From Neogemmobacter tilapiae (GTDB taxonomy: Bacteria > Pseudomonadota > Alphaproteobacteria > Rhodobacterales > Rhodobacteraceae): a stretch of 64,000 nt of DNA. Position numbers and translations under genes: made by a program. The stretch covers positions 1 to 64,000 of the forward strand of contig NZ_BMYJ01000004.1 in the NCBI RefSeq assembly GCF_014652215.1, read 5' to 3'. Below the pieces are notes generated by a model that made no database searches, was not told where the DNA came from, and saw nothing but the letters and a program-made list of their open reading frames with translations. The number at the start of each line of letters is the position of its first letter. Positions within the stretch are counted from its first letter, which is position 1. Below, one piece after another: positions 7,565-15,700 of the stretch.

Positions 7565-7797
7565 ATCCCGGCTCGCTGTCTTCGCAAAATACACGAAGGT
7601 CTGAGCTGCTGCCCGGAAATTGCAAGAAAGTCTGCACTCGGACTTTTCAACTTTGGGGCATACTTGCGAAACCTTGGCAGCCGGAGCGAAATACATTGCC
7701 ATCTATCGCGTCTAACTGTCAGAAAGGGCTTTTGACCCCTCGACACGAACTCTCTTGCCCATCAAGCTGGCGGTTGCGGCATTCAAAGAGGAGCAAT

Positions 7798-8169
7798 GTG
7801 TTGCAGCCTTACACGTGCAAAAATGGTGAAGTCGTTCAGATCGCCATAGACGAGGATGATTCCTATGAGGCCAAGGTCTTCGGGCCCAATGGCGAGAAGA
7901 TCGGCGGAATGGTGTTTCATTTGTATGAGGATTACGATACTTACCTCAAGTTGACTTGGATGTACCTCGACGTAAATAATCCTCGCTGGAAGCGCCAAGG
8001 GATCGGCCGTGAAATTTTATTGAGAGTTAAGGCTGCCTCCGACCTTCCGATCACAGCGAGTTCCAATGACGGTCAAAGGCGGGACGACGGTAGTCATCTG
8101 ACCGGCGATGGTCCGGCTTTTGTTGCGAAGATGCGCCAAGATGGTATCATCGCGAACGATCATACTTAG
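7798..8169 (+). CDS. GNAT-like acetyltransferase-fold protein
   Basis: About 123 residues. I place the start at GTG 7798, or TTG 7801 which has better spacing, because AGAGGAG lies at 7788-7794; the in-frame open region upstream back to 7561 has no protein-like character. The core has 'DSYEAKVFGPNGEKIGGMVFH', then 'WMYLDVNNPRWKRQGIGREILLRV', where 'QGIGREIL' resembles the acetyl-CoA-binding R/Q-x-x-G-x-G/A loop of GNAT enzymes. It is short for a full GNAT domain. The substrate is unknown, and the 230 bp upstream contain no gene. Confidence 0.5.
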   Translation: MLQPYTCKNGEVVQIAIDEDDSYEAKVFGPNGEKIGGMVFHLYEDYDTYLKLTWMYLDVNNPRWKRQGIGREILLRVKAASDLPITASSNDGQRRDDGSHLTGDGPAFVAKMRQDGIIANDHT

Positions 8170-8667
8170 CGACACTCGCTTGTCGGTCACAACCGGTCGG
8201 CCATCGCCAGCCACAACTCAAGAGGCCCACACGCTGAGCTTCTGATCAACCGGATGGCATAAAGAGTCCGATAATCCGTTGTATGTTGAGTGATCGAGAT
8301 GGGCAGCTGCAGCTACGCCTTTCCTTTTGTATACAAAGACTTCTGCTGAACATGCAAATGGCGGAGCACCTTCCGACGCCATTTGCATGTTCGAGGTCTC
8401 AATTTGCCGAACCTCCTTTGGCACGCGCTGCGAACAGATGATCGTTATTGAATTAATTCAAATATTTAAACGTTTCGCGCCGCGAGCCTCCGACAACTAA
8501 GTTCGCTGTCCATAGGTGAGCCAATTGCCCCAACTAGAGCTGGCCTGCCGACTTAGAAAACGAGCGCTACACTTCGCCTAGATGGCCCAGAAAGGCCTTG
8601 TTTACATGATGTTTCCGCCTACTTCCACCATCGTCCGAGGCCTTCCGGCGTCCTGCGAGGCTTGGTG
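8170..8667. other. Non-coding stretch with long inverted repeat
   Basis: No convincing gene is seen here. It contains a 16-bp inverted repeat (8348-8392), an A+T-rich segment near 8450-8475 and, at its end, one copy of an 83-bp dispersed repeat (8592-8674). A 68-codon open frame at 8218-8424 on the minus strand includes the inverted repeat and is not protein-like. Confidence 0.6.
8348..8392. repeat. Perfect 16-bp inverted repeat with 13-bp loop
   Basis: The arms GAACATGCAAATGGCG (8348-8363) and its exact complement (8377-8392) could form a very stable hairpin. There is no U-tract on either side, so it is not a canonical terminator. It could be a recombination site, a small structured RNA or the end of an element. 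Confidence 0.75.
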
Positions 8668-8674
8668 TCAAAGC
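8592..8674. repeat. 83-bp dispersed repeat, copy 1
   Basis: This segment matches 12269-12351 with only four or so differences. The two copies flank the SUKH genes and the GH5-RTX gene in direct orientation. It may be the remnant end of a mobile element, although no transposase is visible. Confidence 0.85.
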
Positions 8675-9258
8675 ACACGCACCAAGCTGCCATCCTGGGG
8701 CAGTTGGCGCTCAAGATCCGCATGGAACCGGTGAACTTTCGTGCAGTCCATGGCCGTCAGGCTGACGCCGTCGGCAGATTCCTTCGCGCAAAACGGTGGG
8801 TAGGCCAGAATAAGCTGCCCTTCGGGCAGATCGCCTTTTTCCTTGCGAAACTGGATCAACGGCTCAGCACTCAAGGTCGCAACAGGATCGGCCTCCACGG
8901 CTGCAAGAAACTGTTTCAGCGTCAGATTGGTGGCATGAACAGCACCGGTCTCGGCCTCCAGACGAAGGATTGTTCCGTCTGAGAGGAAAAACTGGTCACC
9001 AACGCAATCCTCGGCAAATGGCACCCAGTGGGCCGCGACAGAGGGATATAGAAGGTGGAAGGCATCTTTGCCATGCCAAACCTCTTCGAGAGAGTGCCAA
9101 CGCGGGCTTTGGCAGAGGCCACGGACATGAAGCGCACCACCATACAGGATGAAGCCGTTGATCTGTTCCAGCAGCGCGCCCAAGTTGCTTGGCAAATGGT
9201 CCAGATTGGCTGAGCCATCCAATTCTGGCCCGATATAGGTAACGCCACTGAGGTCCAT
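8668..9258 (-). CDS. SUKH (SMI1/KNR4-like) immunity-type protein
   Basis: A 196-residue soluble protein. The segment 'LLEQINGFILYGGALHVRG' followed by 'SLEEVWHGKDAFHLLYPSV' and 'VPFAEDCVGDQFFLSDG' has the pattern of SUKH/SMI1-KNR4 proteins (N-terminal helix, G-G-L/A strand, then 'PFAxDxxGDxFxLxDG'). Many of these neutralise toxins of contact-dependent or polymorphic systems. A partial second copy of its central coding region lies 327 bp away (9360-9465). No partner toxin is adjacent, so it may be an orphan immunity gene left by recombination. Confidence 0.7.
   Translation of the reverse strand: MDLSGVTYIGPELDGSANLDHLPSNLGALLEQINGFILYGGALHVRGLCQSPRWHSLEEVWHGKDAFHLLYPSVAAHWVPFAEDCVGDQFFLSDGTILRLEAETGAVHATNLTLKQFLAAVEADPVATLSAEPLIQFRKEKGDLPEGQLILAYPPFCAKESADGVSLTAMDCTKVHRFHADLERQLPQDGSLVRVL
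9033..9138. repeat. 106-bp repeat, copy within the SUKH gene
   Basis: Matches 9360-9465 with a single difference (base 9073 versus 9400). This is the intact-gene copy; the other is truncated on both sides. Confidence 0.95.
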
Positions 9259-9359
9259 GTTTCACCTGCCAGGATCCGATCAAAGCAAAGGCTAGCTGGG
9301 TTGGCGGGTCGGCGCAAAGGCCAATGGGCATCGCGCCTTCAACTTTAAGGTCTCACAGT

Positions 9360-9465
9360 CCGCGACAGAGGGATATAGAAGGTGGAAGGCATCTTTGCCG
9401 TGCCAAACCTCTTCGAGAGAGTGCCAACGCGGGCTTTGGCAGAGGCCACGGACATGAAGCGCACC
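9360..9465 (-). pseudogene. SUKH gene fragment
   Basis: 106 bp nearly identical to the middle of the SUKH gene at 8668-9258, encoding 'GALHVRGLCQ' through 'LLYPSVA'. On one side it runs into unrelated sequence. On the other it abuts the second copy of the 116-bp repressor repeat, sharing the bases GCACC at the junction. It cannot make a complete SUKH domain. The junction suggests past recombination between immunity-type gene copies. Confidence 0.8.
9360..9465. repeat. 106-bp repeat, truncated copy
   Basis: Partner of 9033-9138 at an offset of 327 bp, same orientation, one mismatch. Its right end joins the second repressor repeat at the shared bases GCACC. Confidence 0.95.
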
Positions 9466-9576
9466 GGCGAGGAAGAGCTGCTCCCGATCTCTGACAACAA
9501 AAGGCACCCGACAGAGCGGGTGCATTTTGGGGAGGTGACGCTGATCGGGCGGGTGGCGTGGTGGGGGCATACGAAT
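9461..9576. repeat. Right copy of exact 116-bp direct repeat
   Basis: Identical to 1-116. It marks the right end of the accessory island. Confidence 0.97.
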
Positions 9577-9588
9577 CGCGAATGACCC
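9461..9588 (+). pseudogene. S24/LexA-like repressor C-terminal fragment, right copy
   Basis: Encodes the same 40-residue tail as 3-125, ending in 'GHTNRE' and TGA. The upstream part of the gene is missing and replaced by the SUKH fragment. Bases 9461-9576 are identical to 1-116, while the last codons use different synonymous codons. It marks the right limit of the accessory island. Confidence 0.5.
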
Positions 9589-9875
9589 AAAAATGACGGT
9601 CTTGCACCGTTTGTCTTCCGCGAGTTTTGGGGCGTTCTGGCGTCAATCAAACCCCTACAGTGGCATTGTGGATAAGTCGGAAATCGGCTGAGCGGCTGTA
9701 GAATTTTTTTCTCTTGTTTTTCGCATTTTCATGAATCTGCCTCTTGCACCTCCCGCCCTGTGTTGCAACCTTATGTTGTATGTAGTCGCTTGAGTGCGCC
9801 CCGGAAGTGTGAAGACGGAGGTCGCTCAGGCAGTCACCCAACCTAACGGTCGTTCGGCCGAGAATGGGGGTAGCT

Positions 9876-12212
9876 ATGTCGGAAACTTCACACCTGAATA
9901 TCATCAACGTACAAATTTACGCCGAAGACCAAGCCGCTATCGACAAGGCAAATGGCACCTATGATGCCAATATAGCCTCGGATCCGAAGTACTATTTCTG
10001 GCACGGCGATCATCAAACCATTCCAGTCGGTATGTACGGAAAGCCCGAGCTTTTCGTCGACAAGATTGTTGCGGCTCTCCCGACGGTGAACTGCATCCGG
10101 GTCGGCTTTAACAAGAACAGCTTTAACGCAGACGGGAGCCTTCACGAGGACTTTGAAGCGTTCCTTGAGGCGGCTGCTGCCAAAGGGCTGCAGCTGATCC
10201 TCGTGCTGCAGGAAGGGGACGCGCAGCGCCTTGTGGGCACGGCGGAGACGCTTCGAGATGCCCTGACAGGCGAAGTTCTGGCCAACATGAAAGCCGGTTG
10301 GACCAAGATGATGCGCTGGATGGCCGAGCACAGCGATGTAAGGGATGCCGTCTACGGCTGGGAGCTCGTCAACGAACCTGCCACGTATATGAGCGCGATT
10401 GTGCGGCGCGACAACGCGAGCGCAGCGGAGAAGGCCGAGTTTGTCGGTCTGTATGTCAATCATATGAAGCAGCTGGCCGAGATCATCCAGCCGGAGGCTG
10501 ACGAAAAGATCCTTGTCGATCTCTTTGGGTGGGCCGGGCAGAGTGAGATCTTGGCGGAAAAGCTTTTCGGGAACCAGTCGGCAATCGATCTGTTCAGGGC
10601 GGCGTTTGATGATGATCTTGTCTGGTCAGCACATTTCTATGCCGGTTGGCGCGAAACGGCCGAGGCCACAACGCCGTCTCAGATCATTGCCGAGTGGAAG
10701 AAAATGCTCGCGGCTTTGGGTGATGACGATGTTATCCTGACTGAGACGAATGCGCCGGGATCAGAGGTTTTCAATCCATACGCCGAGGGGCAAGACGTCA
10801 CGGCCACAGCCTTAGCATTTGACTGGCTGGCCCAGAACGGGATCGGTATCGGATGGTTCCCAGGCGTCCAAACCGGGGCATCAAACCTGGCCACAATCTG
10901 GTCCAATGGCGCGATCAACTATCTTCACCAAGCCAGCTTGGCTGCAGCTCTCAACGCCTATTCCTACGGCGAGACCAATGATGCGGCAGGCAACGAGATC
11001 TATGATGGGCAAATTCGGCTCGTGGCTGCGAGACTAAGGAATGCGCCCACCGACGTGGACTATTCTAGCAGGTTGTTTGACCCCGTTGGCTATGCGGGCT
11101 TTGCCTTTGGTTCAGACGCATCTGACGCGATTGTTGGCAGCGGACTGGCGAACAACTTTCTTTATGGAGGGGCGGGCGGCGATACGATCACCGGTGCGGC
11201 AAATGACGACTTTCTATTCGGACAAAGTGGCAACGACACGTTGCACAGCAGAGCTGGGAATGACCATCTTTTCGGCGGTGCGGGCCGCGATGTCCTTCAT
11301 GCCGAGGGTGGTTTCACCCGCATGTATGGCGGGCAAGGTTCCGACCATTTCATCTCGAGCGTCGAGGGGCATACTGAAATTGCAGACTTCAACCGTGTGG
11401 CTGGCGATTCATGGAGCTTGTCAGAAGGCGCAACGATCTGCAGCACCTATGCGGTTGATCTGAACGGCGATGGTCGGCGTGAACAGGTGGTAAACTTCTC
11501 AAATGGCGGGACGGTCACGATCTTTGTCGAGGGTGGATCTCCGAGCGCGAACAGACCGAGTGTCGACGCCGATTTCGAAAAGCTACCTTTGGGCTTGTTC
11601 GGCGGAGGTGCAGGCATCGTTTTTGGGATGGCCTCCGACGACAACCTCATAGCGGCGCAAGGACAAGCCACCCTCTTCGGTGGGGCGGGCGACGACTCCC
11701 TTATCGGTGGAACAGAAGCGGACGCTCTGTGGGGAGGCACACAGGATGATTTTATCAGCGGAAAGGCCCGCGGTGACCATCTGTTTGGCGATCAAGGGAA
11801 TGATCTCCTCAGGGGTGACGGGGGTGCTGATACTCTCTATGGCGGTGGTGGAGCAGACCGTCTGCTTGGAGGTGCCGGGGCTGATAGGCTTTTTGGTGGG
11901 CAAGGTGCGGATATCTTGGATGGGAATGGGGGGGGCGACACGCTATCTGGCGGCTCTGGTGCTGACACCTTTGTTTTCTCGAAAGGTGGTGGCGCTGCCA
12001 GAGTTGTCGACTTCCAAACTGACGGAGGAGACAAGGTGGCTGTAGTCGGCTTTCCAGGGCTGAAGAGCCTTTCCGATGTACGAGAGAAGGGGACTGATAC
12101 ATCCGCAGGCTTTTTCTTGAAGCTGGGCGACGAGACCCTTTTGCTCCTCGGCGTGAAGGAAAAAGATCTGGCGGCAAGGAATTTCTTGTTCGGGGACAAT
12201 GGCCTATTCTGA
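9876..12212 (+). CDS. GH5-like glycoside hydrolase with C-terminal RTX repeats
   Basis: A 778-residue protein. The start at ATG 9876 is preferred because GGGGG ends six bases upstream; the overlapping ATG 9864 has no such site. Residues about 1-370 resemble a cellulase/mannanase-type TIM barrel: 'YGWELVNEP' near 163-171 carries the proton donor Glu, and 'VILTETNAPG' near 290 the likely nucleophile Glu. From about residue 420 on there are glycine/aspartate-rich RTX nonapeptides ('GGAGGDTI', 'GQSGNDTL', 'GGGGADRLLGG'), which bind calcium and mark type I secretion. The C-terminus has the hydrophobic tail typical of such substrates. No signal peptide or secretion genes are in the window. It probably acts outside the cell on a polysaccharide. 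It lies between two copies of an 83-bp repeat. Confidence 0.75.
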   Translation: MSETSHLNIINVQIYAEDQAAIDKANGTYDANIASDPKYYFWHGDHQTIPVGMYGKPELFVDKIVAALPTVNCIRVGFNKNSFNADGSLHEDFEAFLEAAAAKGLQLILVLQEGDAQRLVGTAETLRDALTGEVLANMKAGWTKMMRWMAEHSDVRDAVYGWELVNEPATYMSAIVRRDNASAAEKAEFVGLYVNHMKQLAEIIQPEADEKILVDLFGWAGQSEILAEKLFGNQSAIDLFRAAFDDDLVWSAHFYAGWRETAEATTPSQIIAEWKKMLAALGDDDVILTETNAPGSEVFNPYAEGQDVTATALAFDWLAQNGIGIGWFPGVQTGASNLATIWSNGAINYLHQASLAAALNAYSYGETNDAAGNEIYDGQIRLVAARLRNAPTDVDYSSRLFDPVGYAGFAFGSDASDAIVGSGLANNFLYGGAGGDTITGAANDDFLFGQSGNDTLHSRAGNDHLFGGAGRDVLHAEGGFTRMYGGQGSDHFISSVEGHTEIADFNRVAGDSWSLSEGATICSTYAVDLNGDGRREQVVNFSNGGTVTIFVEGGSPSANRPSVDADFEKLPLGLFGGGAGIVFGMASDDNLIAAQGQATLFGGAGDDSLIGGTEADALWGGTQDDFISGKARGDHLFGDQGNDLLRGDGGADTLYGGGGADRLLGGAGADRLFGGQGADILDGNGGGDTLSGGSGADTFVFSKGGGAARVVDFQTDGGDKVAVVGFPGLKSLSDVREKGTDTSAGFFLKLGDETLLLLGVKEKDLAARNFLFGDNGLF

Positions 12213-12777
12213 AGAGTGAGATACCCTGCAATGTTTGGACAGATTTCCGGCTGAGTTAGAGGACTCAGAAGGCCCTGTTTACATGATGCTTCCGCCTACT
12301 TCCACCATCGTCCGAGGCCTTCGGGCGTCCTGCGAGGTTTGGTGTCAAAGCGCAATCTGTCGCCCGCCCCGGCATGGTCGAGCGGCGTTGGCGTGGAGGT
12401 GGGGGCAGGTCAGGGGTGATTTCAGTAACCCGCCTGCGCGCAATAAGTTATTATGCACTTGCAGAAAAATACCCGATAATGTGACTAGTAAAATCGAATC
12501 GTGGATAATGTCCTCAAATTGGCGCAAGTATAAATCAATGATTGATTCAGATTACATTGATTCAATCTAGGGAGGAATCCCAGCCATCATAAAACCCAAT
12601 TTGCTCCGTGTTTCTGATTTCTTTTGTCTTAATATCTGATTAACTGATTTGATCGAATCCGAGCCGAAGTGTCATGAGAAGAGTGTCGCGGTTGCAGCGA
12701 TTTTTGCTGCAACTGCATTTTTTCCGCGATGCAGCGTGATTGGAAAGCGCATCGCCCCCAGCGTGAAAGGACAAGCT
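12213..12777. other. Intergenic region upstream of the giant RTX gene
   Basis: 565 bp without a convincing gene. It holds the second copy of the 83-bp repeat (12269-12351), then A+T-richer sequence. ATTGATTCA occurs twice (12541-12549 and 12556-12564) in direct orientation 15 bp apart, and a third related A+T-rich stretch runs to about 12650. This part probably contains the promoter and activator sites of the RTX gene. Confidence 0.5.
12269..12351. repeat. 83-bp dispersed repeat, copy 2
   Basis: Direct-orientation partner of 8592-8674, with a few substitutions. It lies 56 bp after the stop of the GH5-RTX gene. Confidence 0.85.
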
Positions 12778-15700
12778 ATGGCCACAATTACCGTTAATAC
12801 CGAAAACCCGGTATCCGCGACGAACTTTCATACCATTCAGGCCGCTGTGACGGCCGCTGCGGTGAATGACACGATCCTTGTGTCGCCCGGCACCTATAAC
12901 GAGAACGTCAACATCACCAAAAGCCTGACGCTGCTTTCCACCGGCGGGGCCGACGCGACCATCATCAACGGCAGCCAAGGCGGCGCGACGCAAGGCACCA
13001 TCACTGTTGGCAACAACGTGAACAATGTGCGGATCGGCGATGCGGGCCAAGGCTTTACCGTCAATGGCATCGACGGGCCGAACCCAGGGACCACCTCGGC
13101 AGCCATTTATCTGAATGGCAACCACAACAACGTCACCATCGAGGGCAACACCGTCGTCGCCATGGGCGATGCCGGGCTTTATGGCACCGGTTCGAATGAC
13201 AACATCACCGTGGACGGGAATACGTTTTCGGGCCAGACCTTCAACGGCCTTGCCCCCAGCGGCGGCAATCCGGCGCGGTCCTTGGTGCAGCTTGGCTCGA
13301 ACGGCGGCACCAGCGACGACATTGATTTTGTGAACAACACGGTATCGGGCACCGCCGGGGGCGGGGCTTCGGGCAACTATCTGGTGCAGATTGACGCTGA
13401 TGGCAGCGTGATCAGCGGCAACACTTTCACGGGCTTTACGACGGGTGTGAACGCGCAGGTGCGTATCCAGGAAGACGACACGGATGTCACCGGCAACACC
13501 TTTAGCCAGAGCGGCTCGGGTGCGATTGGCGTGGAGTTCAATCTGAGCGGCGGCGAAGATGAAGGCACCGTCACCGAAAACGCCTATCACTACAACGAAG
13601 GCAATGACACCTTCACCCTGGTGCGGGGCGACGATACGGTTGATGGCGGCGATGGCACCGACACCTTGCAACTGAGCAGCGGTGGTGGCGGGACGATCAA
13701 TCTGGTCGATCTGGAATCGGGCTATGTCTTTTCCAACGTCACCGGCTTTGACACCGTTCTGAACATCGAAAACGTGCGGGGCAGCAGTGCCGATGACACG
13801 ATCATCGGCGATGGCAACGACAACGTGATTTATGCGAGCGGCGGCACGGATGTCATCGACGGGCGCGGTGGGAATGACACATTCGACACCACGGCGACGA
13901 ACAGCACCGTGGTTGTCATGCTGGAATTCGGCACGGCGACGAACGGCGTGGATGCGACGCTGGAAGGGATTGAGAACGTCACCACTGGCAATGGCGCGGA
14001 TCTGGTGATCGGCGATGATGCGGCGAACGTTCTGAAAACTGGGGGCGGCAATGACGTCTCCAACGGGCGCGGCGGCGACGATTCGATGGACGGTGGCAGC
14101 GGCAATGATCGGCTGTTCGGCGAAGAAGGCGACGACACGATCACCGGCGGGTCGGGCAATGACCTGCAAGACGGTGGCGAGGGCGACGATCTGCTGATGG
14201 GTGGGTCGGGCGCGGACGAGATGGTGGGTGGCGAGGGCACTGACACCGTCGACTATTCTGCCTCGGGCAATGGGGTGAACGTCAATCTGGGCACGGGCGT
14301 CGGGTCGGGCGGCGACGCGCAGGGCGACAGCTATTCCGGCGTGGAAAATGTCATGGGCTCGGCCCACAGCGACACGATCACCGGCGACGAGGCCGACAAC
14401 GAACTGTCGGGCGGCGCGGGCAATGACATGCTGAACGGCGGTGAGGGTGACGACACCATTGACCATGGCAACGGCAACGACGTCATTGATGGCGGCGATG
14501 GCGACGGCGATGTGGTGATCTTTGAGGGTGATTGGGCCGACTACACCATCACCCTGAACGACGGCACCTACACGATCACCGATGGCGTCTATACCGACAC
14601 GGTGACGGGCGTTGAAAAATTCGTCTTCAATGGCGAAGAAATCGACGTCAGCGAAGACCCCTATGTCATCGTGACCGGCGAAGGGCCGGAGGTCGTTTCC
14701 ATCGTCGAGGATGACGAAGACACCGATGATGGCTATGGCGAAGACGACGATGCCGAAACCATCGAAGTGGACGAAGATGCTGCCGAAGACACGGTGGTGG
14801 CGACGGTGACGGCAGATGATTCCAACCTGCCGATGGGCGATGAGTTGACCTTTGAACTGGTCGACGACATGGGCGATGCTTATGAGGGCCCGTTCGCCAT
14901 CACCAAAACTGCCGATGGCACGGCGCAGATCACCCTGACCGGCGCTTTGGATTTCCTGACGGAAGACAGCTATGTGCTGACCGTCAAGATCACCGACACG
15001 CTGGGTCATGAGACGACGCAAGAGGTGACGATCAACGTTCTGGACATCAACGACGCGCCGACCGACATCGAGTTTGACGACGAAACCCCGTCGATCGACG
15101 AAAACGACGATGGGGCGGTGGTGACGGTTCTGGCGGGGGTCGATCAGAACCCGGCGGATACGCTGAGCTATAGTGTTGATGATACCCGGTTCGAGGTCGT
15201 TCTGGACGGCAGCGACTATGTTCTGAAGCTGAAGGACGGCCAAACGCTGGACCACGAAACCGAAGGCGAAGTGACGGTCGAAGTGACGGTGACCGACAGC
15301 AAGGGCGAGACCTATTCGGAAGATATCACGATCACGGTTGATGATGTGAACGAGGCCCCGACCGATGTCGAAGTCTCGCCAGAAGAGCCCTCGGTTGACG
15401 AAAACGACGATGGCGCGACGGTGGCCACGCTGGCGGCGGTTGACCCGGACGATGGCGACACCTTCACCTATTCGGTGGACGACGCCCGGTTCGAAGTGGT
15501 GATTGAGGGCGACAGCTATGTGCTAAAGCTGAAGTCGGGCGAGACGCTGGACTTTGAAACCGAAACCTCAGTTGACGTCGAAGTGACCGTGGAAGATGCG
15601 GGTGGGCTGACCTACAGCGAAACCGTGACGGTCAACGTGGATGATGTGAACGAGGTTCCGACCGACATCACCTTTGGTAACGATACGCCGGCGGTGGACG

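Noticed and set aside
8218-8424. 68-codon frame on the minus strand between the GNAT-like and SUKH genes
   Set aside because: It spans both arms of the inverted repeat, has no ribosome site and no protein-like pattern.
9382-9585. 67-codon plus-strand frame that could be a complete small gene
   Set aside because: Its first half is antisense to the SUKH fragment and its second half is the repressor tail; it is a fusion produced by the rearrangement, without a ribosome site.
11100-12030. Dense short repeats that might suggest a CRISPR array or minisatellite
   Set aside because: They are in frame, of 27-base periodicity and encode Gly/Asp RTX nonapeptides; no conserved spacers or cas genes.
12640-15255. 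Long open frame (871 codons) on the minus strand opposite the giant RTX gene
   Set aside because: It mirrors the codon bias of the acidic repeat protein on the plus strand, has no ribosome site or recognisable domain, and the plus-strand product has clear domain structure.
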